Below are positions 45,797 through 55,158 of a stretch of DNA of 64,000 nucleotides, piece after piece. The notes beneath the pieces were generated by a model. The model was not told where the DNA came from. It saw only the letters and a program-made list of their open reading frames with translations, and did not search any database. How positions within the stretch are numbered: position 1 is the first letter of the stretch; each line of letters starts with the position of its first letter. The position numbers and the translations under genes were made by a program. The stretch lies in NCBI GenBank assembly GCA_005402585.1, contig BIFP01000002.1:62001-126000 (forward strand). Reading direction: 5' to 3'. The DNA comes from Micromonosporaceae bacterium KJ-029 (GTDB lineage Bacteria > Actinomycetota > Actinomycetes > Mycobacteriales > Micromonosporaceae).

Positions 45797-47536
45797 ATGA
45801 CCGACGATGCTGCCCAGCCGCACCGGCCCGGGTCGACGGAGCCGGAGCCGACGCCCTCGGCCGCCCCCGAGGCATCCGCCGATCCGGCCGCGCCCGAACC
45901 GTTTGGTGGCGTGGGGGACGCCACGACCGTGCCGGCCGGGAGCCGGGTGCCCACCGGGGAGACGGCCTGGGACGGGACAGCCCCGCCGGTCGCCACGCCG
46001 CCGCCCGCCGGGCCGGGGGGGCCGGGCGGGCCAGGGCACGGCGGTGGCCCCTCGGCCACCACCCCGCCGCCACCGGGCGGCGGCAACGCCGGCATGCCAC
46101 CACCGCAGCCGGGCGGCTCGGGTACGTCCTTCGGTGGTGCCGGCTTCACCTCACGGTACGGGCTGGTCCGCCCTCGCGAAGGTCGGTACCTGGCCGGCGT
46201 CTGCGCCGCCGTCGGCCGGGCCACCAACACCGACCCGGTGCTCTGGCGGGTGCTGCTCGCGGTGCTCGGCTTCTTCGGCGGCGTCGGCATCCTGGTCTAC
46301 GTCACCGCCTGGCTGATCATCCCGGGCGAGGGCGACAGCGCGTCGCCGGTCGAGTCCATGCTGGGCCGGGGCCGCTCCAGCATGTCCCCGGTGACCGTGA
46401 TCGTGCTCAGCGTCCTGGTGGCGGTGAGCTTCGGCTACATCGTCACCGACGCGTTCCGCGCGGTGCTGCTCGGCGCGGCCATCCTGGTCGGCGGCGCGCT
46501 GCTGCTCAACCGGCAGCAACGCGGCCCCCAGCCCGCTGCCGCCCCGACGGCGCAGCCGCCACCTGCCCCACCCCCCGGTCCGGTACCTCCGGTCAGCTAC
46601 CCCGGCCCGACCGCGTACCCGCCGCCGTACCCCGGTTTCGGCCGCCCCGCACCGGCGACCGCCGCGCCGGCCGCCTTCCAGGCGTACGCGCCGGCGTCCG
46701 GCGCCCCGGCGGCACCGCCGGCAGCCCCGATCGTCGAGGAGCCCACCCTGAACCTGCCTCCCACCCCGGCGTGGCCCCCGGCCGGCACCCCGGCGTCCCC
46801 GCTCGGCCCACCCACCGCCCCGCCGGCCTACCGTCCCCCGTTCGCTCCGCACGGTCCGTACGCCGGGCAGACCACCGTGCCCCCGCCACCGCCGGCCAAG
46901 CCCAAGCCGCCGAAGAAGCCCCGCGAACGATCCGCCCTCGGCGCGGTGACCTTCTCGCTGATCTTCATCGCGCTGGGCGTGGTGTGTCTCCTCGACGTGC
47001 TGGGTGTCTTCAGCATCGGCGCCTCGGCCTACTTCGCGGCGACGCTCACCGTGATCGGCCTCGGCCTGCTCGTCGGCACCTGGTTCGGCCGGGCCCGCTG
47101 GCTGATCGCGCTCGGCCTGGTGGCCGCCGCCGCGCTGGCCGTGGCCACCGTCGCCGAGTCGTACGACCGGGTTCGCGGGGTGGACGGTGCCGTCACCTGG
47201 GCGCCGACCGATCACCGCGACCTCGCGATCCGGTACGAGCAGAGCTTCGCCGACGCGGTGCTCGACCTGCGCGCGGTCGACTTCGACCAGAAGGACACCG
47301 AGATCACCGTCGTCATCAACTTCGGCGAGGCCACCGTGGTGGTGCCGCCGAACGTGGACGTGACCGCCGTGACCCAGGTCGCCGCCGGTGACGCGAACAT
47401 CTTCGGTGAGCGGCGCGCCTGGGGCATGGACGGCCAGCGCAGGGAGACCGTCGACCTCGGCGCGGACGGCCCCGGCGGCGGAACGCTGCGCCTGAACCTG
47501 CACGTCAACGCCGGACACATGGAGGTGACCCGATGA
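45797..47536 (+). CDS. PspC-domain membrane protein with LiaF-like C-terminus
   Basis: 579 residues. The first 110 or so are a disordered Pro/Gly-rich stretch, then a PspC domain (YGLVRPREGRYLAGVCAAVGRAT, membrane segment VLLAVLGFFGGVGILVYV). A second group of membrane segments, another Pro-rich linker, and a further pair of segments follow. The extracytoplasmic or cytosolic end (from about residue 480) is a beta-rich domain with FGEATVVVPPNVDV, resembling the C-terminal domain of LiaF-like proteins. Such proteins inhibit or tune envelope-sensing kinases; the divergent kinase is the natural partner. The ATG at 45797 follows GAGG. Confidence 0.82.
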   Translation: MTDDAAQPHRPGSTEPEPTPSAAPEASADPAAPEPFGGVGDATTVPAGSRVPTGETAWDGTAPPVATPPPAGPGGPGGPGHGGGPSATTPPPPGGGNAGMPPPQPGGSGTSFGGAGFTSRYGLVRPREGRYLAGVCAAVGRATNTDPVLWRVLLAVLGFFGGVGILVYVTAWLIIPGEGDSASPVESMLGRGRSSMSPVTVIVLSVLVAVSFGYIVTDAFRAVLLGAAILVGGALLLNRQQRGPQPAAAPTAQPPPAPPPGPVPPVSYPGPTAYPPPYPGFGRPAPATAAPAAFQAYAPASGAPAAPPAAPIVEEPTLNLPPTPAWPPAGTPASPLGPPTAPPAYRPPFAPHGPYAGQTTVPPPPPAKPKPPKKPRERSALGAVTFSLIFIALGVVCLLDVLGVFSIGASAYFAATLTVIGLGLLVGTWFGRARWLIALGLVAAAALAVATVAESYDRVRGVDGAVTWAPTDHRDLAIRYEQSFADAVLDLRAVDFDQKDTEITVVINFGEATVVVPPNVDVTAVTQVAAGDANIFGERRAWGMDGQRRETVDLGADGPGGGTLRLNLHVNAGHMEVTR

Positions 47537-48063
47537 GGGTCCACCGCACCGACCTGGTGTCGTTCGCCTTCGGGCTGCTCTTTCTCGCCCTTTCCGCCTG
47601 GTGGCTGCTCGCCCAGGTGCTCGGCCTCGTGCTGCCGCCGGTCGGCTGGTTCCTGGCCGGCGGGTTGATCCTGATCGGCGTGCTCGGCCTGATCGGTGCC
47701 CTGCGTTCCGGCCGACACACCGGCAGGCCCGAACCGGCCGACCCCACCGGGCCGGAGCCAACCCGCCCGGAAGCGTCGGGCGCGGCCGGCACGTCGGCGT
47801 CGGGCACGCCGTGGGCGGACACCACCGGCACCGAGCCGCTCGGCACGCCGTGGGCCGACACCACCGGCACCGAGCCGCCCAGCAGGCCGTGGACCGACCT
47901 GTCCGAGGGCGACCGGACCACTGTCGACGCGGGCGCGGGCACGGATCGGCCGGGCCGGACGGGCGAACCGACCGGGGGTCTTCCCGCCGACGACGACCGT
48001 ACGCTCGACCTTCCGGCCGGGAACGAGACGCCGCCGTCGGAGCACCGGGGGCCGGCGGCCTGA
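47533..48063 (+). CDS. Small two-segment membrane protein with repetitive tail
   Basis: 176 residues. Two hydrophobic segments (FAFGLLFLALSAWWLLAQVLG and WFLAGGLILIGVLGLIGAL) are followed by a disordered acidic tail of about 120 residues. The tail includes a duplicated 13-residue unit GTPWADTTGTEPL, from a 39-base DNA repeat. The ATG overlaps the stop of the PspC-LiaF-like gene by four bases, so it is part of the same envelope operon. No enzymatic family is recognised. Confidence 0.75.
   Translation: MRVHRTDLVSFAFGLLFLALSAWWLLAQVLGLVLPPVGWFLAGGLILIGVLGLIGALRSGRHTGRPEPADPTGPEPTRPEASGAAGTSASGTPWADTTGTEPLGTPWADTTGTEPPSRPWTDLSEGDRTTVDAGAGTDRPGRTGEPTGGLPADDDRTLDLPAGNETPPSEHRGPAA
47803..47880 (+). 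repeat. 39-base tandem repeat inside a coding region
   Basis: Two near-perfect copies of a 39-base unit beginning GGCACGCCGTGGGC, with a third degenerate partial copy after them. In-frame, so length changes would not break the gene. Confidence 0.8.
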
Positions 48064-48249
48064 CCATGCGGCGCCGGGCGCCGGGCGCCTATGCTGGCCG
48101 GTGTACTTCCGCCTTCGCCGGCCAGCCCACGCCGCAGGGCTTCCTTCGCGGGCCACCGGCTCGCGCGGGCCGTCCGCGGCCGGGCCGATCTCGCCGCCGA
48201 GCGGTGATCTCGCGTCAGTCGCCTCTACCCCGTCAGGAGTCCGTTCGAC

Positions 48250-49497
48250 ATGACCCAGTCCCCCGCCGTGCGTGCCCCCGGACAGTCCGGTCCGGTCCGC
48301 CTCGGCGAGCGTGCCGCCCGTACTCTCGTCTCCGAACTCGCCCGGATCAACGACCCCAAGGCCGCCCTGCTGGTCGGCGTGGCCCCGGAGTCCGCGGTGC
48401 TCGCCGCGGCGATCGACGCGCTGCTGCCCGGCGACGCGCTCACGGTGGTACCAGCCGAGCGGGTCAGCGCCGCGGCACTGCGGGAGCATGTCACCGCCCA
48501 GGGCCGCTGGGTCGCCGACCGGGTCCGGGTCGTGGACAGCCTCGCCGAGGCCGAGCCGGCCGCGGTCGTCGTCGCCGGTGAGGCGTTCGTCGGCACCGCC
48601 GAGGAGACCCGCAGCGCCATCGAGGCGCTGGCCAAGCACCTGGCCGACGGCGCGGTGCTCAGCCTGGCCACCGCCGTCGGCCGGACCGCCGGCGCCGCCG
48701 CCGAGCTGGATCGGCAGGGCGCACTGTACGGCGTCGGCACCGACCTGGTGCTGCGCAACTCCCCGCCGGTACGGGTGTACCGGCTCCGGTTCACCCCGGC
48801 CGACGCCGCGGCGGCGGAGCGTCTCGCCCCGGCCTACCGCCCGTCGAGCGTGCCGCTGACCCGCGACATGAACATCGACTCCAACGGGGTGGCGGCGGCC
48901 GGCATCGCGCTCGGACTGGCCGCGCTGACCCGGCTGGCGCGGCCGAAGTCGAAGCTCTGGCTGCTGCCCGCGCTGGCTGCCGCACCGGTGGCCGCCTTCT
49001 TCCGGGACCCGCAGCGGGACGTGCCGGAGGACCCGTCCGCCGTGGTGGCCGCCGCCGACGGCCAGGTGCTGTCGGTGCAGCGCCTGCACGACGAGCGCTT
49101 CGGCGACGGCGAGTTCCTCCGCATCGCGGTCTTCCTGTCGGTGCTCGACGTGCACGTCAACCGCTCCCCGGTGGCGGGCAAGGTGGTCGACTACTTCGTC
49201 GCCGACGGCGGCTTCGTCAACGCGATGAAGCCGGACGCGGAGCACAACGTGGCCGCGTACACGGTGTTGGACACCGCGCACGGCACGGTGGTGGTGGCAC
49301 AGCGGACGGGCCTGATCGCCCGCCGGATCGTGCAGCGTGCGCCGATCGGCGCGCTGCTGGCCCGGGGCGAGCGGTTCGGGCTGATCCGGTTCGGCTCGCG
49401 TACCGACGTCTACCTGCCGGCGGAGGCCGCGGAGCCGCTGGTCGGGCCGGGCGACAAGGTCGTCGGCGGGTCGACCGTCATCGCCCGCTGGCGCTGA
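48250..49497 (+). CDS. psd: Phosphatidylserine decarboxylase with N-terminal extension
   Basis: 415 residues. The C-terminal 215 form a short-type Psd: FLSVLDVHVNRSPVAGKV, then the autocleavage site in RFGSRTD (Gly382-Ser383), where the Ser becomes the pyruvoyl group. It decarboxylates phosphatidylserine to phosphatidylethanolamine at the membrane. The first 200 residues are an added alpha/beta domain (LGERAARTLVSELARINDPK, VVVAGEAFVGTAEETRSAIE) that I cannot assign; its ending LRNSPPVRVYRLRF resembles degenerate methyltransferase-like folds. A hydrophobic segment joins the two parts. ATG at 48250 after CAGGAG. It converges on pssA, the enzyme making its substrate. Confidence 0.88.
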   Translation: MTQSPAVRAPGQSGPVRLGERAARTLVSELARINDPKAALLVGVAPESAVLAAAIDALLPGDALTVVPAERVSAAALREHVTAQGRWVADRVRVVDSLAEAEPAAVVVAGEAFVGTAEETRSAIEALAKHLADGAVLSLATAVGRTAGAAAELDRQGALYGVGTDLVLRNSPPVRVYRLRFTPADAAAAERLAPAYRPSSVPLTRDMNIDSNGVAAAGIALGLAALTRLARPKSKLWLLPALAAAPVAAFFRDPQRDVPEDPSAVVAAADGQVLSVQRLHDERFGDGEFLRIAVFLSVLDVHVNRSPVAGKVVDYFVADGGFVNAMKPDAEHNVAAYTVLDTAHGTVVVAQRTGLIARRIVQRAPIGALLARGERFGLIRFGSRTDVYLPAEAAEPLVGPGDKVVGGSTVIARWR

Positions 49498-49507
49498 TCA
49501 CCGACAG

Positions 49508-49543
49508 CGAAGGGGCGCCGCGGTCCGCCGCGGCGCCCCTTCG
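49508..49543. terminator. Bidirectional hairpin between psd and pssA
   Basis: 16-base-pair perfect stem CGAAGGGGCGCCGCGG / CCGCGGCGCCCCTTCG with loop TCCG, between convergent stops 57 bases apart. Confidence 0.85.
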
Positions 49544-49554
49544 TGGTACGAGGA

Positions 49555-50406
49555 TCAGATGGTGCGACGCTGGCGCAGCCAGAGCAGCGGGCCGCTGATC
49601 AGGTATCCCACCACGATCAGGCCGAAGGTGAGCCGGACGTTGATCAGCGCGCCGATCACCGGGGCGAGCCAGACCCAGAGCGGCAGCCTGACCAGCCGGG
49701 CGAGCTTCGCGTACGGGAAGCTGCTGACCATGGTGAAGGCGAGCAGCGCCACGCCGGCGATCTGCACCGCCCCCGGCACCGGCAGGCCGATCACCACCAT
49801 CAGGGCGAGCACGGCCGCCGCCATGGTGGTGGGCACCCCGCAGAAGAACCGGCCGTCCGAGGGAGAGACGTTGAACCGGGCCAGCCGGATCGCGGCGCAG
49901 GCCGCGACGAGCGCGGCGGCCACCGCGGCGGCGGCCGGCGGCACCTCGCCGGCGAGCGAGGCGTAGACCACCACCGGAGCGGCGAGGCCGAAGGAACACA
50001 TGTCGGCCAGCGAGTCCATCTGGGCACCGAACGGGCTGGACACGCCGAGCTTGCGGGCCAGCGCGCCGTCCAGGCCGTCGAAGGCCACGCAGGCGATGAG
50101 GAGGAAGCCGGCGATCCGTACGTCGCCCCGCATGGCGATGAAGATCGCATTGATGCCGAGCAGCAGGCTGGCCAGGGTGCAGGCGTTGACCAGCGCGAAC
50201 TTCACCCGTCGGGCCATCGTCCGCTCGCCGGGGAGCAGCGGTACGGATGTCGCCGCCGGCTCGTCGGCCACCGGGGCCGGCGCGACGGCGGGGCTGACCG
50301 GGGCGATCGTCTCGATCCCGGCGCGGTGGAACCGCTGCAGCCCGTACCGGCGGCGCGGGCGGTCCGGGTACCGGGGCTCTTGTAGCGCCTCCGCCGCGCC
50401 GTGCAA
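49555..50406 (-). CDS. pssA: CDP-diacylglycerol-serine O-phosphatidyltransferase
   Basis: Integral membrane enzyme that makes phosphatidylserine from CDP-diacylglycerol and serine. The family motif DGx2ARx8Gx3Dx3D is intact in DGLDGALARKLGVSSPFGAQ followed by MDSLAD. About seven membrane segments follow. The start is unsettled: coding-type third-position bias reaches back to a TTG at 50406, giving a hydrophilic leader of about 62 residues; a GTG at 50271 or the ATG at 50217 (MARRVKFAL) would give the usual core. The product feeds Psd, encoded convergently. Confidence 0.88.
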   Translation of the reverse strand: MHGAAEALQEPRYPDRPRRRYGLQRFHRAGIETIAPVSPAVAPAPVADEPAATSVPLLPGERTMARRVKFALVNACTLASLLLGINAIFIAMRGDVRIAGFLLIACVAFDGLDGALARKLGVSSPFGAQMDSLADMCSFGLAAPVVVYASLAGEVPPAAAAVAAALVAACAAIRLARFNVSPSDGRFFCGVPTTMAAAVLALMVVIGLPVPGAVQIAGVALLAFTMVSSFPYAKLARLVRLPLWVWLAPVIGALINVRLTFGLIVVGYLISGPLLWLRQRRTI

Positions 50407-50829
50407 CTCGGCACCCCGGCGGCCGACCCGGACCAGCAGGACCTGGCGGGCGAGGGAGCCGCTGCGGCGCAACGGGCCGGTCCAGCTTCGCCCTGCGGGA
50501 CGCGGGCTGTCAGTCGTACGACGCCGGCGCCAAGGGGCTCTCGGCACGTTTCCTCCATCACCGGATCGGCCGTGAGGCAGGCGTCCGGCTGTCTCGTGCC
50601 GGACCCTTCGGAACCGGCAGCCGTTTTGCGGAGTACACCATCGCACAGGGGGACGGGGATTGGCGATAGCTACCGGGGGGACTTATATCTCCCTTAACCG
50701 CGCGAACCGCCGTCTTGTGCCTACTCCGGGCATCATCGCCCGTTTTCCCCACCGGCTCTGCCTCGACTGTACCGGAGCCCGCCATCACCGGGCCCGGCGA
50801 GCAGCCGCCCGCGCCATCCGGGCCAGCGG
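50407..50829. other. Gap between pssA and the first Nudix gene
   Basis: About 420 bases. Its left part may still encode the N-terminus of pssA, because coding-like bias continues to about 50500. Otherwise it should hold the pssA promoter. The AT-richer stretch GGGGACTTATATCTCCC near 50676 stands out, a short dyad (GGGGA...TCTCCC) that could be a promoter or operator element. Nothing else is recognised. Confidence 0.4.
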
Positions 50830-51735
50830 CTACGCTGGCACCTCCAGCACCGCTGCGGCGATCTCCGTCAATGGGAGTTCCAGCAGCTCGGCCCGGGTGA
50901 ACCAACCGGCGCTGGCGGTGGAGCCACCGGCCAGCTCGGTCACCGCAGGCTCGGTCGGGACGTCGACAGTCACCCGGTAGACGATCCGGATGCCGTGCCA
51001 GTCGAGCGGATACCCCTCAGGACCGAGTGCGGCCGGGTTGTGTAGATTGTCCACACCGATCAGCTCGGTTACCCTGCCCAGTTGGCCGGACTCCTCGACC
51101 AGCTCCCGTAGCAGCGCGGTGACCGGCTGTTCACCGTGGTCCGTTCCGCCGCCGGGCAGGTGCCACCGCCCCGCGCCCGGATAGCCCTCGGCGATCAACG
51201 ACAGCAACACCCGCCCGGCGGGATCGGTGACCAGACCGTACGCCCCGAAGCGCTGCCGCCGGTCGGCCACGGGTGCGGCGAACGGCGCCCGACGACGCAG
51301 CGCCCCGGACGGCAGCGGGACGACCGGCAGCCCGAGCGCCTCGGCGGTGAACGGCAGCAGCGGCAGGCCGGCCGCCTCGTCCAGAGTCAGCCAACGGGCC
51401 AGGTCGGTCGTGCCGTCCCGCTCGGCGCGCAGCGCTCCGCCCACCGCCGCCACCTCGAACAGCATCCGGTCGGTGTGCAGGGCCACCCCCAGATCGGGGT
51501 ACGGCACCACGTCCGCGACCACCGCCCGTAGCCCGGTCACCTCGACCGCCAGCCCGGTCTCCTCGGTGACCTCGCGGACCGCCGCGTGCGCGGGATGCTC
51601 GGCGTGCTTCAGGCCGCCGCCCGGCAGCGACCACACCCCGGGAAAGTCCGCCCGGTCGGAGCCCCGCACCAGCAGCACCCGCCGCTCGGCGTCCCGCAGC
51701 ACCCCGTACGCCCCAACCCGCCTCGCGCGTTCCAC
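50830..51735 (-). CDS. Double Nudix hydrolase (copy A)
   Basis: 301 residues made of two complete Nudix domains. The first Nudix box is GGLKHAEHPAHAAVREVTEE followed by TG; the second is GGTDHGEQPVTALLRELVEE followed by SG. Both fit Gx5Ex7REUxEExGU. Nudix enzymes hydrolyse nucleoside diphosphates linked to another group; the substrate cannot be told here. The second domain contains PEGYPLDWHGIRIVYRV, nearly identical to a block in the neighbouring copy B. The two genes are tandem paralogues on the same strand, separated by a GATCATGAAG hairpin. Confidence 0.88.
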   Translation of the reverse strand: MERARRVGAYGVLRDAERRVLLVRGSDRADFPGVWSLPGGGLKHAEHPAHAAVREVTEETGLAVEVTGLRAVVADVVPYPDLGVALHTDRMLFEVAAVGGALRAERDGTTDLARWLTLDEAAGLPLLPFTAEALGLPVVPLPSGALRRRAPFAAPVADRRQRFGAYGLVTDPAGRVLLSLIAEGYPGAGRWHLPGGGTDHGEQPVTALLRELVEESGQLGRVTELIGVDNLHNPAALGPEGYPLDWHGIRIVYRVTVDVPTEPAVTELAGGSTASAGWFTRAELLELPLTEIAAAVLEVPA

Positions 51736-51760
51736 CCCCCGACCCTAGGCCCAGCCCAGA

Positions 51761-51819
51761 TCGATCATGAAGTTGACGGGGGTTTTGGAGATCGAAAACG
51801 CCGCCAACTTCATGATCGA
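51761..51819. repeat. GATCATGAAGTTG inverted repeat between the Nudix genes
   Basis: Arms 51761-51779 and 51801-51819, 19 bases with one mismatch, cores TCGATCATGAAGTTG / CAACTTCATGATCGA. Same family as 15087-15143. It lies 15 bases downstream of the copy B stop and 26 bases upstream of the copy A start. Confidence 0.85.
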
Positions 51820-51833
51820 CGGGGTGGGTGGGG

Positions 51834-52781
51834 TCAGGTTAGGCGGGCGGCCTGGACGGCTTCGGCGGTGACTTCGGTCAGGCGGTCGGTGGGTAGGGCG
51901 CCGAGCTCCTCGCGGGCGAACCAGCGGGCCTCGCAGGTGGAGCCGCCGACATCACCGACGGTGGGCGGGGCCGGCTGGTCCACCACCACCCGGTAGAAGG
52001 CCCGCACGCCGTGCCAGTCGATCGGGTAACCCTCCGGGCCGAGCGAAGCCGCGTCCCGGTGGCTGGCGACGCCGAGCAGCCCGACGAGACGCCCGGTCTG
52101 CCCGGTTTCCTCGACCAGTTCCCGGATCAGCGCCGCACCCGGCTGCTCGCCGTAGTCGGTACCGCCGCCCGGCAGGTGCCAGCAACCCGCACCGGGATAG
52201 CCGTCGGAGACCCGAGTCAGCAGCACGCGCCCGTCCGGGTCGGTGACCACGGCGTACGCGGCGAAGCGCTGCGCCCGGTGCAGTCCGTCGGGACCGGGCA
52301 CCGCGTAGAAGGACGGGAACTCCGGGGGCTCGTCGGGCACGATGTCCGCCGAGGAAGCGGGCAGCCCCAGGGCGCGGGCGGTGAACGAGCGCAGCGGCAG
52401 CCGCCGGGCCTCGTCCAGGGTGAACCAGCGGGCCAGGTCCGTCGGCTGGTCGACGCGGTCGGTCAGCGTGCCGCCGCGGACCGAGACCCGGTAGACCAGA
52501 CGGTCGGTGTGGATGGTGATGCCACGCTCGGGCAACGCCCGCATGTCGGCCAGCACGTCGTGCAGGCCGGCGACCGTCACCGACAGGCCGGTCTCGGCGG
52601 CGGTCTCGCGGACGACTGTGTGGTTGGGGTCCTCGCCGTGGTCGACCGCCCCACCGGGCAGGGACCACGTACCGGGTGTGCCGGAGTGCTCCGACGCCCG
52701 GACCAGCAACACTCGGTCTACCGAATCACTACAGACTGCGTACGCCGCGATTCTGCGGAGCGGCTCCAGCATGGTGGTCAC
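51834..52781 (-). CDS. Double Nudix hydrolase (copy B)
   Basis: 315 residues from the GTG at 52781 (MTTMLEPLRRIAAYAV); the ATG nine bases later is an alternative. Two Nudix domains. The second box (GGTDYGEQPGAALIRELVEE then TG) is intact. In the first, GAVDHGEDPNHTVVRETAAE then TG, the first Glu of the EE pair is Ala, so one metal ligand is missing and this domain may be inactive or altered. It is a tandem paralogue of copy A at 50830. The promoter lies opposite that of the PspC gene at 52926. Confidence 0.86.
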   Translation of the reverse strand: MTTMLEPLRRIAAYAVCSDSVDRVLLVRASEHSGTPGTWSLPGGAVDHGEDPNHTVVRETAAETGLSVTVAGLHDVLADMRALPERGITIHTDRLVYRVSVRGGTLTDRVDQPTDLARWFTLDEARRLPLRSFTARALGLPASSADIVPDEPPEFPSFYAVPGPDGLHRAQRFAAYAVVTDPDGRVLLTRVSDGYPGAGCWHLPGGGTDYGEQPGAALIRELVEETGQTGRLVGLLGVASHRDAASLGPEGYPIDWHGVRAFYRVVVDQPAPPTVGDVGGSTCEARWFAREELGALPTDRLTEVTAEAVQAARLT

Positions 52782-52852
52782 GGAGCCAAATTCTCCCCTC
52801 GACCCGTTACCGGCGCGGAAAAGAGTCGGATTCCTGACTGATTGCTCCCCCC

Positions 52853-52890
52853 TGAGGGTCAGGTCAGGGTATGGATCCGGGCGGTCACCG
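52853..52890 (+). promoter_or_regulatory. Paired TSAGGGT motif upstream of the second PspC gene
   Basis: TGAGGGT at 52853-52859 and TCAGGGT at 52864-52870, 11 bases apart, followed by GGATCCGGGCGGTCAC. The two 7-mers, their spacing, and the following TCCGG and GGTCAC all match the motif at 45734-45774. Confidence 0.65.
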
Positions 52891-52925
52891 AGGTCGATGG
52901 GCGCCGTGGCATGGACCGTGGAGTC

Positions 52926-53453
52926 ATGACTTCCACACCTCAGGCTCCGTACAAGCAGCTGCGCCGCCCGACCACCGACCGGATGGTGGCCGGGGTGGCC
53001 AGCGGCGTCGGCCGCTACTTCGCCGTCGACCCCACCCTGGTACGCGTCGTCTTCGCCGTCGCCACGCTGTTGACCGGCGGGATCGCGGCCATCGCGTACC
53101 CGATCATGTGGTTCCTGATGCCCGAGGAGCCGGCCGGCGCGCCCGCCTGGCCGCACCCGACGGGCGCCGCGCCGCAGGGGCCCGCCGGCACCCCGCCACA
53201 GCCTCCCGGGCCCACCGGCCCGGTACCGCACCCCGCCTGGCCGTTTCCCGGCCCTGCGGGCCCCGCACCGCAGCCCGACCCGGTAGATACTCCGCCGGCA
53301 GCCTGGCCGCCGGCCACCCAAGCGGTGCCGGACCACTCGGCCACACCGGACCACTCGGCCACACCGGACCACTCGGCCACGCCGAAGCCCGAAGCCACGC
53401 CGGAGGCGGGGGCCACGCCGGAGCCTCAGCCGCCGACCCGGCCGGCGGCGTGA
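52926..53453 (+). CDS. PspC-domain protein with repetitive tail
   Basis: 175 residues from the ATG at 52926 (an in-frame ATG at 52911 is also possible). The PspC domain is at the N-terminus: YKQLRRPTTDRMVAGVASGV, then the membrane segment VRVVFAVATLLTGGIAAIAY and IMWFLMPEE. The remaining 110 residues are a disordered Pro-rich tail with three PDHSAT repeats. It shares its promoter motif with the PspC-LiaF-like gene at 45797 and is probably controlled by the same response regulator. Its stop lies seven bases from the convergent guaA stop. Confidence 0.85.
   Translation: MTSTPQAPYKQLRRPTTDRMVAGVASGVGRYFAVDPTLVRVVFAVATLLTGGIAAIAYPIMWFLMPEEPAGAPAWPHPTGAAPQGPAGTPPQPPGPTGPVPHPAWPFPGPAGPAPQPDPVDTPPAAWPPATQAVPDHSATPDHSATPDHSATPKPEATPEAGATPEPQPPTRPAA
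53328..53381 (+). repeat. 18-base tandem repeat, three copies
   Basis: Three copies of CCGGACCACTCGGCCACA (the last differs by one base), encoding PDHSAT three times in the tail of the PspC protein. Confidence 0.9.
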
Positions 53454-53460
53454 GCCGGGG

Positions 53461-55017
<1,557 letters not shown>

Positions 55018-55158
55018 AATCGGCAATCCTACCCAGCGTGACGGCGCCTCTTCGCAGGCACCGCCACCTCCCCCACGCCTCGCCGATCACGCACTTTCCG
55101 TCGCGCTTGCGCACCTTGTGCGCCTTTCACCCGGACCGGAACTGCAAGATCGACGGGG

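Noticed and set aside
50202..50561. Minus-strand frame beginning MMEETCREPLGAG overlapping the pssA 5' end
   Set aside because: Its second half overlaps the pssA frame and has the Arg/Ser/Pro-rich composition of a shadow frame. A frameshifted pssA start was considered but cannot be shown from this sequence alone.
53328..53381. Tandem 18-base repeats as a CRISPR-like array
   Set aside because: There are no spacers: the units are directly adjacent and in frame within the PspC gene.
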